Positions 29,183 to 38,221 of a stretch of 64,000 bases of DNA are shown one piece after another. The position numbers and the translations under genes are program-made. The first letter of the stretch is position 1. Every line of letters begins with the position of its first letter. The notes beneath the pieces are model-generated. The model did no database searches. It was given only the letters and a program-made list of their open reading frames with translations, and was not told the DNA's origin. Source of the DNA: Gammaproteobacteria bacterium (lineage in GTDB: Bacteria > Pseudomonadota > Gammaproteobacteria > Eutrophobiales > Eutrophobiaceae); the NCBI GenBank assembly GCA_021773215.1, contig JAJFKM010000070.1, positions 27,019-91,018 of the forward strand, written 5' to 3'.

Positions 29183-29467
29183 ATGAATTTGGAAAAATCT
29201 AAAAAGAGAATTGCGAAAAAGGTAAAGATGGGCTTTCAAGGATACCCTGAAATATCCATATCGTATTTAGGTAGCACCACAGATATAGCTGAGAAAGTAG
29301 CTGTATCGTTTGTAGCTGAAGAGGGTGATGCACCAATGGAAGAGCACTTTCACAGTAAGTCTGATGCTAGAGAAGACCAGGTAATTCAGTCTGCAATTAT
29401 TAAGATGATCGAGCGTTCAGATGCAAAAACTATTAAACAAGCTGAGGGAGTTGAGGTCGTAAAATAG
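29183..29467 (+). CDS. Small conserved protein of unknown function
   Basis: A 94-residue soluble, charged protein starting with a lysine-rich helix (KSKKRIAKKVK) followed by GFQGYPEISISYLGST and EKVAVSFVAEEGDAP. I know of no function. It begins 25 bp after the fumarase stop with weak ribosome-site sequence, so it may be read from the fumarase transcript. An attC-like half site lies about 50 bp after its stop, which raises but does not prove a cassette origin. Confidence 0.65.
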   Translation: MNLEKSKKRIAKKVKMGFQGYPEISISYLGSTTDIAEKVAVSFVAEEGDAPMEEHFHSKSDAREDQVIQSAIIKMIERSDAKTIKQAEGVEVVK

Positions 29468-29515
29468 GAAGTATAATTTCTATTTTGCGTTGTTCTATAC
29501 TTCTATATATCTAAG

Positions 29516-29542
29516 GCATAACAAACGCATGTAGTCGGACAG
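29516..29542 (+). other. attC-like left half (solitary)
   Basis: GCATAACAAACGC followed by AGTCGGACAG resembles the left half of common attC sites. No matching right half or GTTRRRY core was found downstream, so it is either a decayed site or chance. Confidence 0.25.
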
Positions 29543-29588
29543 TGTTTTCAATCAGCTCTACGATTAAGAGAAATAAGTTTTATCCAGA

Positions 29589-29942
29589 TTATTTTTTAGT
29601 TCTTTTTTCCCAAACAGATTTGCTTGACGTATTAGTGTTCTTGCTTTTAATTGGTACAGCCTTATCTTGTGAGACCAGTTCCTCTGTCTCTTCATTCGTC
29701 ACTTTTTCTTCTGCTTTTTTTACACGTATTTTATTACCATCAAGCTCTCTACCGTTCAGGGCTTTCATTGCTGCTTTCGCCTCACCTAACATAGGTATTT
29801 CGACAAAACCAAATCCTTTAGAGCTACCTGTCTCTTTATCTAATACCAGAGAGCAAGACTGTATTCTCCCGTAAGTCTCAAACATTTTCTGGAGTTCTGC
29901 TTCTGTAGTAGTACGAGCAAGATTGCGGATTAATAGTTTCAT
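29589..29942 (-). CDS. RRM-type RNA-binding protein
   Basis: A 117-residue protein with one RNA-recognition motif in residues 1-80: RNP2 is LLIRNL and RNP1 is KGFGFVEI, with the conserved aromatics present. A lysine-rich, probably disordered tail follows (80-117). Such short RRM proteins are common in bacteria but their targets are mostly unknown; cold or stress roles have been proposed. It is transcribed alone, divergent from the broken tfoX-like gene. Confidence 0.95.
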   Translation of the reverse strand: MKLLIRNLARTTTEAELQKMFETYGRIQSCSLVLDKETGSSKGFGFVEIPMLGEAKAAMKALNGRELDGNKIRVKKAEEKVTNEETEELVSQDKAVPIKSKNTNTSSKSVWEKRTKK

Positions 29943-29989
29943 AATTTAACGTGATGTATTTGGGTGTCTTAACGGATTATCATAAGATA

Positions 29990-30264
29990 ATGAGTGAGTT
30001 TATCCCATTTTCACATGAAGTGTTTCAGGATTTCGGATTAATAGCGTCACTAAAGATGTTTGGTTGGTTTGGGATATATTATAAAGGCGTGGTGATAGGC
30101 CTAGTTGCGGACTATAGCCTTTACCTAAAAGCGGATAAATTCACTAAAAAGTATTTTATTGGTAAACAGATCACACCTGAAGTTGTTTTGATGTGCCTGA
30201 GCAGACAAGTTATTGGGGAAATTTGGCCTATGCATCAGCCTTAAGCTCAAAGTACGAAAATTAA
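29990..30264 (+). pseudogene. TfoX N-terminal-domain family gene, broken by internal deletion/frameshift
   Basis: From the ATG at 29990 the frame encodes a TfoX/Sxy-type N-terminal domain (MSEF..., KMFGWFGIYYKG, ADYSLYLKAD). After about 30170 the frame loses similarity and stops at 30243. In the +2-shifted frame the sequence resumes family-like text, CFDVPEQTSYWGN then LAYASALSSKYEN and a stop at 30264. The conserved strand between YLKAD and the VPE motif is about a dozen residues short, so a small deletion not divisible by three is the best explanation. An assembly error cannot be excluded. A GTG at 29951 would give a longer but less likely start. Confidence 0.6.
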
Positions 30265-30358
30265 ACTTTATAAATTTAATTTTTCTCTGTGTAGTGTGTT
30301 CCCTTAAGCGATTGATTTATAATAAACATAATTTCTAAATGGGCTAACTCGCGAACAA

Positions 30359-30910
30359 ATGAATCTATCAAATCAGATTATATCTATGTTTTTAAAGGGT
30401 ATTTTAATATTAGCGCCATTGTTCTGTTTAAGCGCATGTGAATCAGAAATGGAAGCGACAGATAATAAACCCAGCGTATCTAGTACCGCTGTGAAAGAAA
30501 CGGTACTTTTACAAAAAGTGGCGCCCATTATTATCGAGCCGGAGATTGAAAATAAAAGCTATTTATTTGATGTTACTGATCACAGTATTGAGGAGCTTGA
30601 GGCCTTACTAGTTAGAGCAGAGGAAGTCTCCCAAACTCATCCGAAAGATTTTGAGGATTTAGAAATCGTCATGGTCATACATGGTCCTGACATTGATTTA
30701 TTTACAAGCCAAAATTATGAACAAAACCGACAACTCATTGAATTGGCTTCAAGGCTGGACGCCTATGATGTCATTGACATGAAGGTATGCGAAAAAACCA
30801 TGTCAATGCGAGGTGTTAACCGACAAGATATCCCTTCATTTATCGAATCTGTTCCCTATGCGCCAAGCGAAATTAAACAACGTTTACAAGATGGCTACAT
30901 AAACCTGTAA
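30359..30910 (+). CDS. DsrE-fold lipoprotein
   Basis: A 183-residue lipoprotein with lipobox LSAC (Cys27). After a linker, residues ~100-183 match the DsrE/DsrF/TusD-like fold: LEIVMVIHGPDIDLF, RQLIELASRLDAYDVIDMKVCEKTM (with the family's single conserved Cys144) and VPYAPSEIKQRLQDGY. Cytoplasmic relatives relay sulfur or bind small ligands; an exported lipoprotein form has no established role that I can name. It stands alone between the tfoX-like pseudogene and the convergent thiL. Confidence 0.85.
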   Translation: MNLSNQIISMFLKGILILAPLFCLSACESEMEATDNKPSVSSTAVKETVLLQKVAPIIIEPEIENKSYLFDVTDHSIEELEALLVRAEEVSQTHPKDFEDLEIVMVIHGPDIDLFTSQNYEQNRQLIELASRLDAYDVIDMKVCEKTMSMRGVNRQDIPSFIESVPYAPSEIKQRLQDGYINL

Positions 30911-30973
30911 CATCCTCTTAGTTTTTGCTGGAATTATTAACAGAATTATAAAAAACAAAGAATTAACCGCGGA

Positions 30974-30998
30974 AATTTCTGATTATAATTCAGAGATT
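30974..30998. terminator. Short stem-loop between convergent genes
   Basis: AATTTCTGA (30974-30982) pairs 8 of 9 with TCAGAGATT (30990-30998), about 20 bp from the thiL stop. AT-rich and with no proper T-run, so a weak bidirectional terminator at best. Confidence 0.35.
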
Positions 30999-31018
30999 AT
31001 GACTGACGAGTAAGAACC

Positions 31019-31993
31019 TTAACTAAAGTGACGAAAAGCATTGGCCTTAACTGTATATGGTTCATCATTTTCATCCATGAAACTAAGTACTGATGCTTGA
31101 CTGGTGATTGTCCCAATACAATAGATAGGACAAATAGATTCCAATTCATTTAAAACTGAGTCTGGTGTCCCTGACGGAAGCGTGAAACATAATTCATAAT
31201 CATCCCCACCGCTTAATGCTAGTTCGATAGCCTTGTCTTTTTCAAGTTTCTTCAAACTATCTGAATAGGGAATTTCTGCCAGTTTTATATCCGCACCAAC
31301 CTTGCTTGCTTTCAATATATGACCAAGGTCGGCGAATAAACCATCCGATATATCAATACAACTTGTCGCGATACTCCGCAAAGTAGTTCCAGTTTTTGTT
31401 CTAGCCTCGGGGCGGTGCAAACGTTGTATCTCTTCTTTGGTCGCCTCTGGATATACAGTGCTATCTTCAATACTCTTATACGCATACGCCGCTGCACCCA
31501 ACTTGCCACTGACGTAGATCGAGTCGCCGGGATTGGCACCACTACGACGCAAGGATTTTCCTTTCGGATTAATGCCATGTATTTGTACTGTTATAGAGAG
31601 TGGGCCTTTAGTCAGATCCCCGCCTATTAACACCAATCCATATTCTTTTGCTAATTGATTAAAGCTAGATGAAAATTTTTCTATCCAGACCAAATCTTTA
31701 CCTGGTAGTGTTAAGGACAGACTGATCCAGCGCGATGAGGCACCCATGGCCGCTATATCACTAAGATTGACCGCAAGTGATTTAAAAGCAATGTCTTCTG
31801 GAAGTGCGTCTGCAAAGAAATGAACACCTGATACCAGAGTGTCCATTGATATGACTAATTCAGAATCATCGGGAACATTGATGATAGCCGCATCATCACC
31901 TATACCTAAAGCGAGATCGCCATTGCTGGTCGGATGAGCATCTTTAAAGAAACGTTCTATTATTTCAAATTCATCCATGGCAAATTCATTCAT
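31019..31993 (-). CDS. thiL: Thiamine-monophosphate kinase
   Basis: A 324-residue PurM-fold kinase that makes thiamine diphosphate from the monophosphate. Motifs are GIGDDAAII near the N-terminus, SMDTLVSGVHF, NLSDIAAMGA, LIGGDLTKGPLSITVQIHG, and CIDISDGLFADLGHI with GGDDYEL. Two start codons are possible (residues 1 and 6, a near-duplicated MNEFA/MDEFE); neither has a strong ribosome site. It ends the rib-nusB-thiL operon, as in other gammaproteobacteria; pgpA, which often follows, is absent. Confidence 0.96.
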   Translation of the reverse strand: MNEFAMDEFEIIERFFKDAHPTSNGDLALGIGDDAAIINVPDDSELVISMDTLVSGVHFFADALPEDIAFKSLAVNLSDIAAMGASSRWISLSLTLPGKDLVWIEKFSSSFNQLAKEYGLVLIGGDLTKGPLSITVQIHGINPKGKSLRRSGANPGDSIYVSGKLGAAAYAYKSIEDSTVYPEATKEEIQRLHRPEARTKTGTTLRSIATSCIDISDGLFADLGHILKASKVGADIKLAEIPYSDSLKKLEKDKAIELALSGGDDYELCFTLPSGTPDSVLNELESICPIYCIGTITSQASVLSFMDENDEPYTVKANAFRHFS

Positions 31994-32042
31994 GCAGATG
32001 CGTTAATGGAAGTTTATTCACGAGAATGCTAAAGCGGTATTG

Positions 32043-32501
32043 CTAACTAGCGTTGCTAATTTCTGTTGAGCGCAATTCTCTGGCAACTTTATCGAGAATG
32101 CCATTGATATATTTATGTGATTGTTCTGCACCAAACATCTTGGCTAATTCAATTGATTCATTAACAATAATGCGCCAGGGAATTTCAAGATGATGTTCCA
32201 ATTCATAACAACCAATATGCAAAATAGCACGCTCGATTGCATCAAGTTCATTCACTGGCCGATCGATTAAATTAGTAATTCTAAAGTCAAGCTCACTGCT
32301 ATGTTTGATAGTCCCTCTTAATAACAACTTAAAATATTCAACGTCTGTTTTTGCCAATGTTTGTTCATCACTTTCAAACTCGGCAATGACATCACTGACA
32401 TCTTTGCCTGTCATGAACCATTGGTATAATGCCTGAACTGTATTTCGTCTTGCCTTGATTCTTGCACGTTTACTGATGGCAGGTGCATTATTGCTATTCA
32501 T
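32043..32501 (-). CDS. nusB: Transcription antitermination factor NusB
   Basis: A 152-residue all-helical protein with RRNTVQALYQW at the start and VNESIELAKMFG near the end. NusB with S10 binds boxA RNA in rRNA operon antitermination. Its start overlaps the ribH stop by 4 bp (ATGA), so the two are translationally coupled. Confidence 0.96.
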   Translation of the reverse strand: MNSNNAPAISKRARIKARRNTVQALYQWFMTGKDVSDVIAEFESDEQTLAKTDVEYFKLLLRGTIKHSSELDFRITNLIDRPVNELDAIERAILHIGCYELEHHLEIPWRIIVNESIELAKMFGAEQSHKYINGILDKVARELRSTEISNAS

Positions 32502-32977
32502 GATTTTATTTTTTCCAGTAAACCGATCATTTCTAATGCTGCTGCTGCTGCTTCTGAACCTTTATTACTCTCTTCATCACCGGCTCTATCCATGGCTTGT
32601 TCGGAATTATCTACGGTTAATACACCAAAGATAACTGGCACACCTGAATCAATCGCTAATTGACCTATACCACGCGTGCATTCGTTAGATATAAATTCAA
32701 AATGCGGTGTCTCTCCCCTAATTATTGCCCCAAGCGTTATGATTGCATCATATAGGTTCTCATCAAGTAATGCCTGAACTGCTACAGGAATTTCAAATGC
32801 ACCCGGCACTTTGACTGATGTAATTGCTTCATTATTAATACCACTAGAATTAAGTGTCTTTATTGCACCGTCATATAAGCGATCAACAATGAAACTATTA
32901 AATCGACTGGCAACAATCGCAATCTTCACCGAACCAATATAGGCTTCTTTTTGTTCTATTAGTGTTATCTCAGACAT
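32498..32977 (-). CDS. ribH: 6,7-dimethyl-8-ribityllumazine synthase
   Basis: A 159-residue lumazine synthase that condenses ArP with 3,4-dihydroxybutanone phosphate. Motifs are IVASRFNSFIVDRL, VPGAFEIPVAVQALL and GAIIRGETPHFEFI. Follows ribBX after 15 bp and overlaps nusB. Confidence 0.97.
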   Translation of the reverse strand: MSEITLIEQKEAYIGSVKIAIVASRFNSFIVDRLYDGAIKTLNSSGINNEAITSVKVPGAFEIPVAVQALLDENLYDAIITLGAIIRGETPHFEFISNECTRGIGQLAIDSGVPVIFGVLTVDNSEQAMDRAGDEESNKGSEAAAAALEMIGLLEKIKS

Positions 32978-32992
32978 AGCATATTTTATTAA

Positions 32993-34096
32993 TTAGTTCA
33001 CGTACTCAATCACTTCTAAACCAAAACCCGACAAGGCATGTATGCGTTTTGGTGCGCTAAGTACACGCATTTTTCTAACACCTAAATCAGAAAGAATCTG
33101 CGCACCCAGTCCAATGGTTCGTAAATCTTTACTATCTTTATTATTTGTTTCTACTTTCTGCGTATTAGTCTTATATGATTCGATCTGATTAATTAATTCT
33201 ATCGGTTCATATTGATTACATAAAATAACGATCACACCTGATTCTTCTTTAGCAAGCCGTTGCAATACATCATCAACTGGCCATCCGCGATCTTTAGCAA
33301 GACTACCTGTTAGGTCTGAAATAGGATTCTCTAAATGCACTCGAACCAGCGTTGGTGTGTCGGGATCTAACTTCCCTTTGACCAAGGCCAAATGTAGTTT
33401 CTTTTCGACTTTATCCTGATAGGCATGTAAGACAAACTCACCATATTCTGTCGGGAAAATAGTTTCAGTCATATGCTCGACCGTTTTTTCATTCTCTATA
33501 CGATAACGGATAAGATCGGCAATAGTGCCAATCTTTACCCCATGTTCTTTAGCAAACTTTTCTAAATCAGGTCGCCTTGCCATAGTTCCATCATCATTTA
33601 ATATTTCAACTATGACTGCTGCTGATTCTTGACTGGCAAGCCTTGCCAGATCACAACCCGCCTCAGTATGACCTGCTCGCGATAACACGCCACCTGCTTG
33701 TGCCATCAATGGAAACACATGTCCCGGTTGTACCAAATCAGTGGGTTTGGCATCTGGAGCGACTGCTTTTTGAATTGTAAGCGCGCGATCTGCAGCAGAG
33801 ATTCCGGTAGTAACCCCCTCTGCAGCTTCGATTGATACCGTAAAATTTGTTCCAAAATTTGAATTTGAATTACTGGTCATTAACGGCAGATTTAATTTTT
33901 GGCAATGCTCACCGGTTAATGTTAAACAGATCAAGCCACGGCCATAGCGTGCCATAAAATTGATATCTTCGGAACGGACACATGATGCCGCGATGATCAA
34001 ATCACCTTCATTCTCGCGATCTTCATCATCCATTAAAATGACCATACGACCATTGCGGATTTCATCAATAATTTCTGATGTGGTATTAAGTGACAT
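32993..34096 (-). CDS. ribBX: 3,4-dihydroxy-2-butanone-4-phosphate synthase with degenerate GTP cyclohydrolase II domain (RibBX type)
   Basis: A 367-residue protein from the ATG at 34096; a TTG seven codons upstream would also be possible. The N-terminal ~205 residues are an intact RibB ([30 protein letters not shown]). The C-terminal ~160 residues have the GTP cyclohydrolase II fold but lack its zinc cysteines and the GSLRCDCG-like and RGHEGRGIG-like motifs; the region reads [15 protein letters not shown] instead. This is the RibBX variant known in proteobacteria, so a separate ribA must exist elsewhere. Sits between ribE and ribH. Confidence 0.93.
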   Translation of the reverse strand: MSLNTTSEIIDEIRNGRMVILMDDEDRENEGDLIIAASCVRSEDINFMARYGRGLICLTLTGEHCQKLNLPLMTSNSNSNFGTNFTVSIEAAEGVTTGISAADRALTIQKAVAPDAKPTDLVQPGHVFPLMAQAGGVLSRAGHTEAGCDLARLASQESAAVIVEILNDDGTMARRPDLEKFAKEHGVKIGTIADLIRYRIENEKTVEHMTETIFPTEYGEFVLHAYQDKVEKKLHLALVKGKLDPDTPTLVRVHLENPISDLTGSLAKDRGWPVDDVLQRLAKEESGVIVILCNQYEPIELINQIESYKTNTQKVETNNKDSKDLRTIGLGAQILSDLGVRKMRVLSAPKRIHALSGFGLEVIEYVN

Positions 34097-34138
34097 ACTA
34101 TTTCTTTTATTTTCCAAGCAACTGGTAACTATACATTA

Positions 34139-34729
34139 TTATTTTACTATTAACTGATCTAGATATCGCGCGATTAGGTCAACTTCAATATTCACTTGGC
34201 TCCCTGCTGCGTATTCCGAAAATATCGTTTCAGACAATGTGTGCGGAATGATATTGACACTAAAGGTATTTCCTTCAACAGCATTGATGGTCAAACTAAC
34301 CCCATCGACAGTCACTGATCCCTTTTTTGATAGATATCGACTTAATGCTGTTGGAATTTCAATTGTATAGCGTATTGAACGTGCATCCTCGCTCATATCT
34401 AAGACCTTACCAATACCATCGACATGGCCGCTAACCATATGTCCATTCAGTCGATCCGATAGTTGCATTGCCTTTTCCAAATTGATTCGGGAACCCACTT
34501 GCAGCTTAGAAAAAGTCGTTAATTCTAATGTTTCATTAGATAAATCGGCTGTGAAAGTATCATCTTTTTTTTCAATTATTGTTAGACACGCTCCATTGAC
34601 AGCAATGCTATCACCAACATTTAAATCAGATAGTTTCATATTGCCTGTATTAAAAACAAAACGACTATCGCCTCCATGTTGATCAATAGCACTGATTTTC
34701 CCTGTAGTCTGAATAATGCCTGTAAACAT
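34139..34729 (-). CDS. ribE: Riboflavin synthase alpha chain
   Basis: A 196-residue protein with the MFTGIIQTTGKI start and two lumazine-binding repeats (AVNGACLTI and VTVDGVSLTIN). It dismutates two lumazines into riboflavin. It begins 14 bp after ribD and is followed by ribBX 42 bp later, in one operon. Confidence 0.97.
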   Translation of the reverse strand: MFTGIIQTTGKISAIDQHGGDSRFVFNTGNMKLSDLNVGDSIAVNGACLTIIEKKDDTFTADLSNETLELTTFSKLQVGSRINLEKAMQLSDRLNGHMVSGHVDGIGKVLDMSEDARSIRYTIEIPTALSRYLSKKGSVTVDGVSLTINAVEGNTFSVNIIPHTLSETIFSEYAAGSQVNIEVDLIARYLDQLIVK

Positions 34730-34743
34730 AAAATAGTTTAACC

Positions 34744-35829
34744 TTAGAGTGTTAATGTAAAGCGCAGTTCTTTTCCTACTTGCCTGACATCAATTATTTC
34801 GAGTCGTTTTGCTTCACTGAGTTTTTCAAGTTGTTTAAATTTTACTAATGGATTTGCGTCATTACCAAGTAAAACCGGCGCCATATAGACGATCAGTTCG
34901 TCGATTAAACCTTGTTCAATCAATGCTCCGGAAAATGTCGAACCTGCTTCAACCATCAGTTCATTAATTTCAAACTCATTTGCCATATGCATAAACACAT
35001 CTTTCAACCATGACTCAGACTTAGCTAGACACACAACTTCAGCGCCAAGCTTTTCTAGTGCATGGATACGTTCATTATTATTAGTCTCTGTATAAATAAT
35101 GATTTGTCCAGGTATGCTAAATATCTTTGCCTGAGTTGGTGTTTTAAGTGTCCTGTCGATAATGATGCGAGCCGCTTGTTTGAATTCAAAATCCATGTCA
35201 CGTGCATTTAATGAGGCATCATCCTTGATGAGCGTTTCTACACTGGTTAAAACGGCACTATTTGCTGCGCGTAAACGATGTACATCACGACGCGACAATT
35301 CAGAACTTATCCACTGACTCTCTCCATTGGCCAAAGCAGTGCGACCATCAAGACTCATTGCCATTTTACATCGTGTAAAGGGCAAATGCTGTGTCATACG
35401 TTTGATAAAGCCTGGATTTAGTTTGCGCGCTTCAACTTCAAGCAAACCTTGCTTAACGCTTATGCCAGCATCTTCAAGTTTTTTAATACTCGATCCTGCC
35501 ACAAGTGGATTAGGGTCTACCATAGCAATAATGACACCACCCACCTTTGCATTTATTAATGCATCAACACAAGGCGGTGTTCGTCCATGATGGGAACAGG
35601 GTTCAAGTGTTAAATAGACCATCGTGCCTGCAGCATCACTACACTCATTAAGCGCATTTATCTCGGCATGTGCTGCACCCGCTACTGCGTGCCACCCTTC
35701 TGAGATAACTTGATTATTTCTACTTACAACACACCCGACCCTTGGGTTGGGATCACAGGTATAGCGCCCTCGCTTTGCCAGTTGAATAGCACGAGACATA
35801 AATTGAAAATCTTGTGCTGTCCACGTCAA
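34744..35829 (-). CDS. ribD: Bifunctional riboflavin deaminase/reductase
   Basis: A 361-residue protein. The N-terminal deaminase has HAEINAL and [11 protein letters not shown] zinc motifs; the C-terminal reductase starts near residue 148 ([31 protein letters not shown]). It performs the second and third steps from GTP toward riboflavin. Its start overlaps the nrdR stop by 4 bp. Confidence 0.97.
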   Translation of the reverse strand: MTWTAQDFQFMSRAIQLAKRGRYTCDPNPRVGCVVSRNNQVISEGWHAVAGAAHAEINALNECSDAAGTMVYLTLEPCSHHGRTPPCVDALINAKVGGVIIAMVDPNPLVAGSSIKKLEDAGISVKQGLLEVEARKLNPGFIKRMTQHLPFTRCKMAMSLDGRTALANGESQWISSELSRRDVHRLRAANSAVLTSVETLIKDDASLNARDMDFEFKQAARIIIDRTLKTPTQAKIFSIPGQIIIYTETNNNERIHALEKLGAEVVCLAKSESWLKDVFMHMANEFEINELMVEAGSTFSGALIEQGLIDELIVYMAPVLLGNDANPLVKFKQLEKLSEAKRLEIIDVRQVGKELRFTLTL

Positions 35830-36338
35830 TTATCATCACCATCAGTATCAAGAAAATCAAGTTGGCTCTTTTTTAGCTCCGGTGGCAATTCATGTTCGAG
35901 ACGTTCTATTTCTTCTAGAAAAGCACGCACATCTTCAAAGCTTCTATAGACGGAGGCAAATCGAACATAGGCAACTTGATCTAAACTGCGTAATTGCTCC
36001 ATGACCCAATCACCAACCCGTATTGATTGAACCTCTCGATCACCTGTCGCACGTAATTTGTGCATAATATTTGAGACAGCAAGTTCTACTCGTTCCATCT
36101 CAACAGGTCGTTTTTCAATAGCACGTAAAATGCCGCCGCGCAGTTTTTCTTCTTTGAATGGCTCGCGTCTGCCGTCTGATTTAATAATACGTGGAAAATT
36201 AAGTTCGGCTGATTCGTAGGTTGTATAACGTTCTTTGCACTTTGTGCATTCACGCCGACGACGGATCTGATTGCCTTCACCAACAAGACGTGAATCGATA
36301 ACGCGTGTATCAGGATCTGCGCAAAAAGGACAATGCAT
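35826..36338 (-). CDS. nrdR: Transcriptional repressor NrdR
   Basis: A 170-residue protein with the zinc ribbon CPFC...CTKC in the first 40 residues and an ATP-cone domain ([18 protein letters not shown]). It represses ribonucleotide reductase genes in response to ATP/dATP. The ATG at 36338 gives the family start MHCPFC; a TTG one codon upstream is unlikely. The order glyA-nrdR-ribD is widespread in proteobacteria. Confidence 0.97.
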   Translation of the reverse strand: MHCPFCADPDTRVIDSRLVGEGNQIRRRRECTKCKERYTTYESAELNFPRIIKSDGRREPFKEEKLRGGILRAIEKRPVEMERVELAVSNIMHKLRATGDREVQSIRVGDWVMEQLRSLDQVAYVRFASVYRSFEDVRAFLEEIERLEHELPPELKKSQLDFLDTDGDDN

Positions 36339-36374
36339 CAACTACCTACCTATTTCAGGTTCCAAAATGAATGA

Positions 36375-36406
36375 GGGATTGCCAGAAAATTATATCAGGC
36401 AATCCC
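36375..36406. terminator. Stem-loop between glyA and nrdR
   Basis: GGGATTGCC (36375-36383) pairs perfectly with GGCAATCCC (36398-36406), loop 14 bases, 28 bp past the glyA stop. On the glyA strand it is followed only by TCATTCATTTT, so termination may be partial, with read-through into nrdR. Confidence 0.5.
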
Positions 36407-36434
36407 CCAAAAAAAACAAATACTTACATAACGA

Positions 36435-37703
36435 TTACTTTAAGTCATCATTCGACTCATACAATGGTCGAGTCTTACAAAGAGCAAGTACTTCACCTTT
36501 AACACGTTCGATAACTGATTCATCTCCCATGTTATCCATGATGTCACAAATCCAGTTAGCAACTTGTTTACAATCAGCTTCATTGAAACCACGTGTAGTA
36601 ATTGAAGGCGTACCAACACGTATACCACTCGTTACAAATGGTGATTGCGGATCATTAGGTACGGCATTCTTATTACAAGTAATATGTGCACGACCTATAG
36701 CAGCATCAACTTCTTTACCGGTTAAACCCTTTTCAACCATATCCACCAGGAATAAATGATTGTCAGTACCACCAGACACAATCTTTAAACCTCGTTCAAC
36801 AAAAGTTTCTGCCATTGCAACAGCATTCTTTTTAACTTGTTGAATGTAAGTCTTAAATTCTGGTTCCATACATTCTTTGAAAGCAACTGCTTTAGCTGCA
36901 ATCGTGTGCATGTGTGGGCCACCTTGGTACGCTGGAAAAACCATGAAGTTTATTTTCTTTTGAATATCTTCATTTGCTTTACCCATGATAATACCCGAAC
37001 GTGGGCCACGTAAGGTTTTATGAGTTGTGGATGTAGTAACATCAGCAATTTGTACTGGACTTGGATACTCACCAGTCGCGACTAGACCTGCGACGTGTGC
37101 AATATCAGCCATCATCAATGCACCTACTTTATCAGCGATTTCACGGAAACGCTCCCAATCAACAATTCTTGAATATGCAGAAAAACCGGTAATAATTAAT
37201 TTAGGTTTATGTTCTAGCGCTAATTCTTCAGCTTGGTCATAATCAATATAACCTTTGTCATCAAGACCGTATTGAACCGCATCATAGATACGACCAGAAA
37301 CGTTAACACTTGCGCCATGCGTTAAGTGACCACCATGAGCCAAGCTCATACCCATGACATGATCACCTGGTTGTAATAATGCATGATAAACAGCACCATT
37401 TGCTTGTGACCCAGAATGAGGCTGTACGTTAGCCCAATCCGCACCAAATAATTCACAAGCACGATCAAGAGCAAGTTGTTCAGCAACATCAACGTATTCA
37501 CAGCCACCGTAGTAACGCTTGCCAGGATAACCTTCTGCATATTTATTGGTCAACACTGAACCTTGGCATTCTAATACCCGTGGACTGGTCATATTTTCCG
37601 AAGCAATTAACTCAATATGCTCTTCCTGACGACGTCGCTCGCCTTCCATTGCGGCAAAGAGTTCATCATCATAGCCTGCCACTTTACTGTCTTTAGTAAA
37701 CAT
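36435..37703 (-). CDS. glyA: Serine hydroxymethyltransferase
   Basis: A 422-residue PLP enzyme that converts serine and tetrahydrofolate to glycine and methylene-THF. Motifs are [30 protein letters not shown] and the Schiff-base lysine Lys229 in [15 protein letters not shown]. Length is normal. It is separately promoted from the 518-bp gap shared with cyaA. No glycine or THF riboswitch was recognised upstream. Confidence 0.98.
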   Translation of the reverse strand: MFTKDSKVAGYDDELFAAMEGERRRQEEHIELIASENMTSPRVLECQGSVLTNKYAEGYPGKRYYGGCEYVDVAEQLALDRACELFGADWANVQPHSGSQANGAVYHALLQPGDHVMGMSLAHGGHLTHGASVNVSGRIYDAVQYGLDDKGYIDYDQAEELALEHKPKLIITGFSAYSRIVDWERFREIADKVGALMMADIAHVAGLVATGEYPSPVQIADVTTSTTHKTLRGPRSGIIMGKANEDIQKKINFMVFPAYQGGPHMHTIAAKAVAFKECMEPEFKTYIQQVKKNAVAMAETFVERGLKIVSGGTDNHLFLVDMVEKGLTGKEVDAAIGRAHITCNKNAVPNDPQSPFVTSGIRVGTPSITTRGFNEADCKQVANWICDIMDNMGDESVIERVKGEVLALCKTRPLYESNDDLK

Positions 37704-38221
37704 ACGTTTCCCTCAATTATTAATTAAAAATTTTGAAATAGTGAATTTCGTAGTACCTGACATTGTTTACCTATTATTATTTACCGCGAATGGCTTTAGT
37801 TTTGTCTGGATAAACTACGCTAGTCTAAATATCGATATAGTGGTGCTTTCAATAGCCTACTATCTTTACGCCCACCAAAATTATTATTATTTGTTCCTAA
37901 TCGACCTGCCCGTTTATACATCATGCCTTTTCAAGCAGACGCGAATATTACCAAAACCTTTCAGCCAATGCATTGATGTGAGCAAGCTAATTTTACTCAA
38001 CTTTCAATAGCGAAAACTCCACTAAAGCTAATCTCTAATTCTCTTCTTAAACCCATGAAAAATATAGCTTTTTATTATATCTAAAATAGTGATTTTTTAT
38101 GAAGAAATTTCGGAAATTGCCGATAACTGTCTTAGACTCCAGAATACTGGAGATAATAAATATGGACAACACAGTTTACCCGGAAGTACTAATAATTTAA
38201 TATAAAACAATGAGATAGCGT
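37704..38221. other. Divergent intergenic region between glyA and cyaA
   Basis: AT-rich, 518 bp, no supported gene. It must hold the promoters for both genes. The only structure I see is a perfect six-base hairpin, CTCCAG-AATA-CTGGAG (38137-38152), about 70 bp before cyaA. A possible 89-codon frame at 37741-38010 was judged spurious. Confidence 0.5.

Noticed and set aside
36435-38000. Glycine or THF riboswitch upstream of glyA
   Set aside because: No conserved riboswitch core was recognised on the glyA strand.
37741-38010. 89-codon frame in the glyA-cyaA gap
   Set aside because: AT-rich, GTG start without ribosome site, no recognisable domain; fits promoter DNA shared by two divergent genes.
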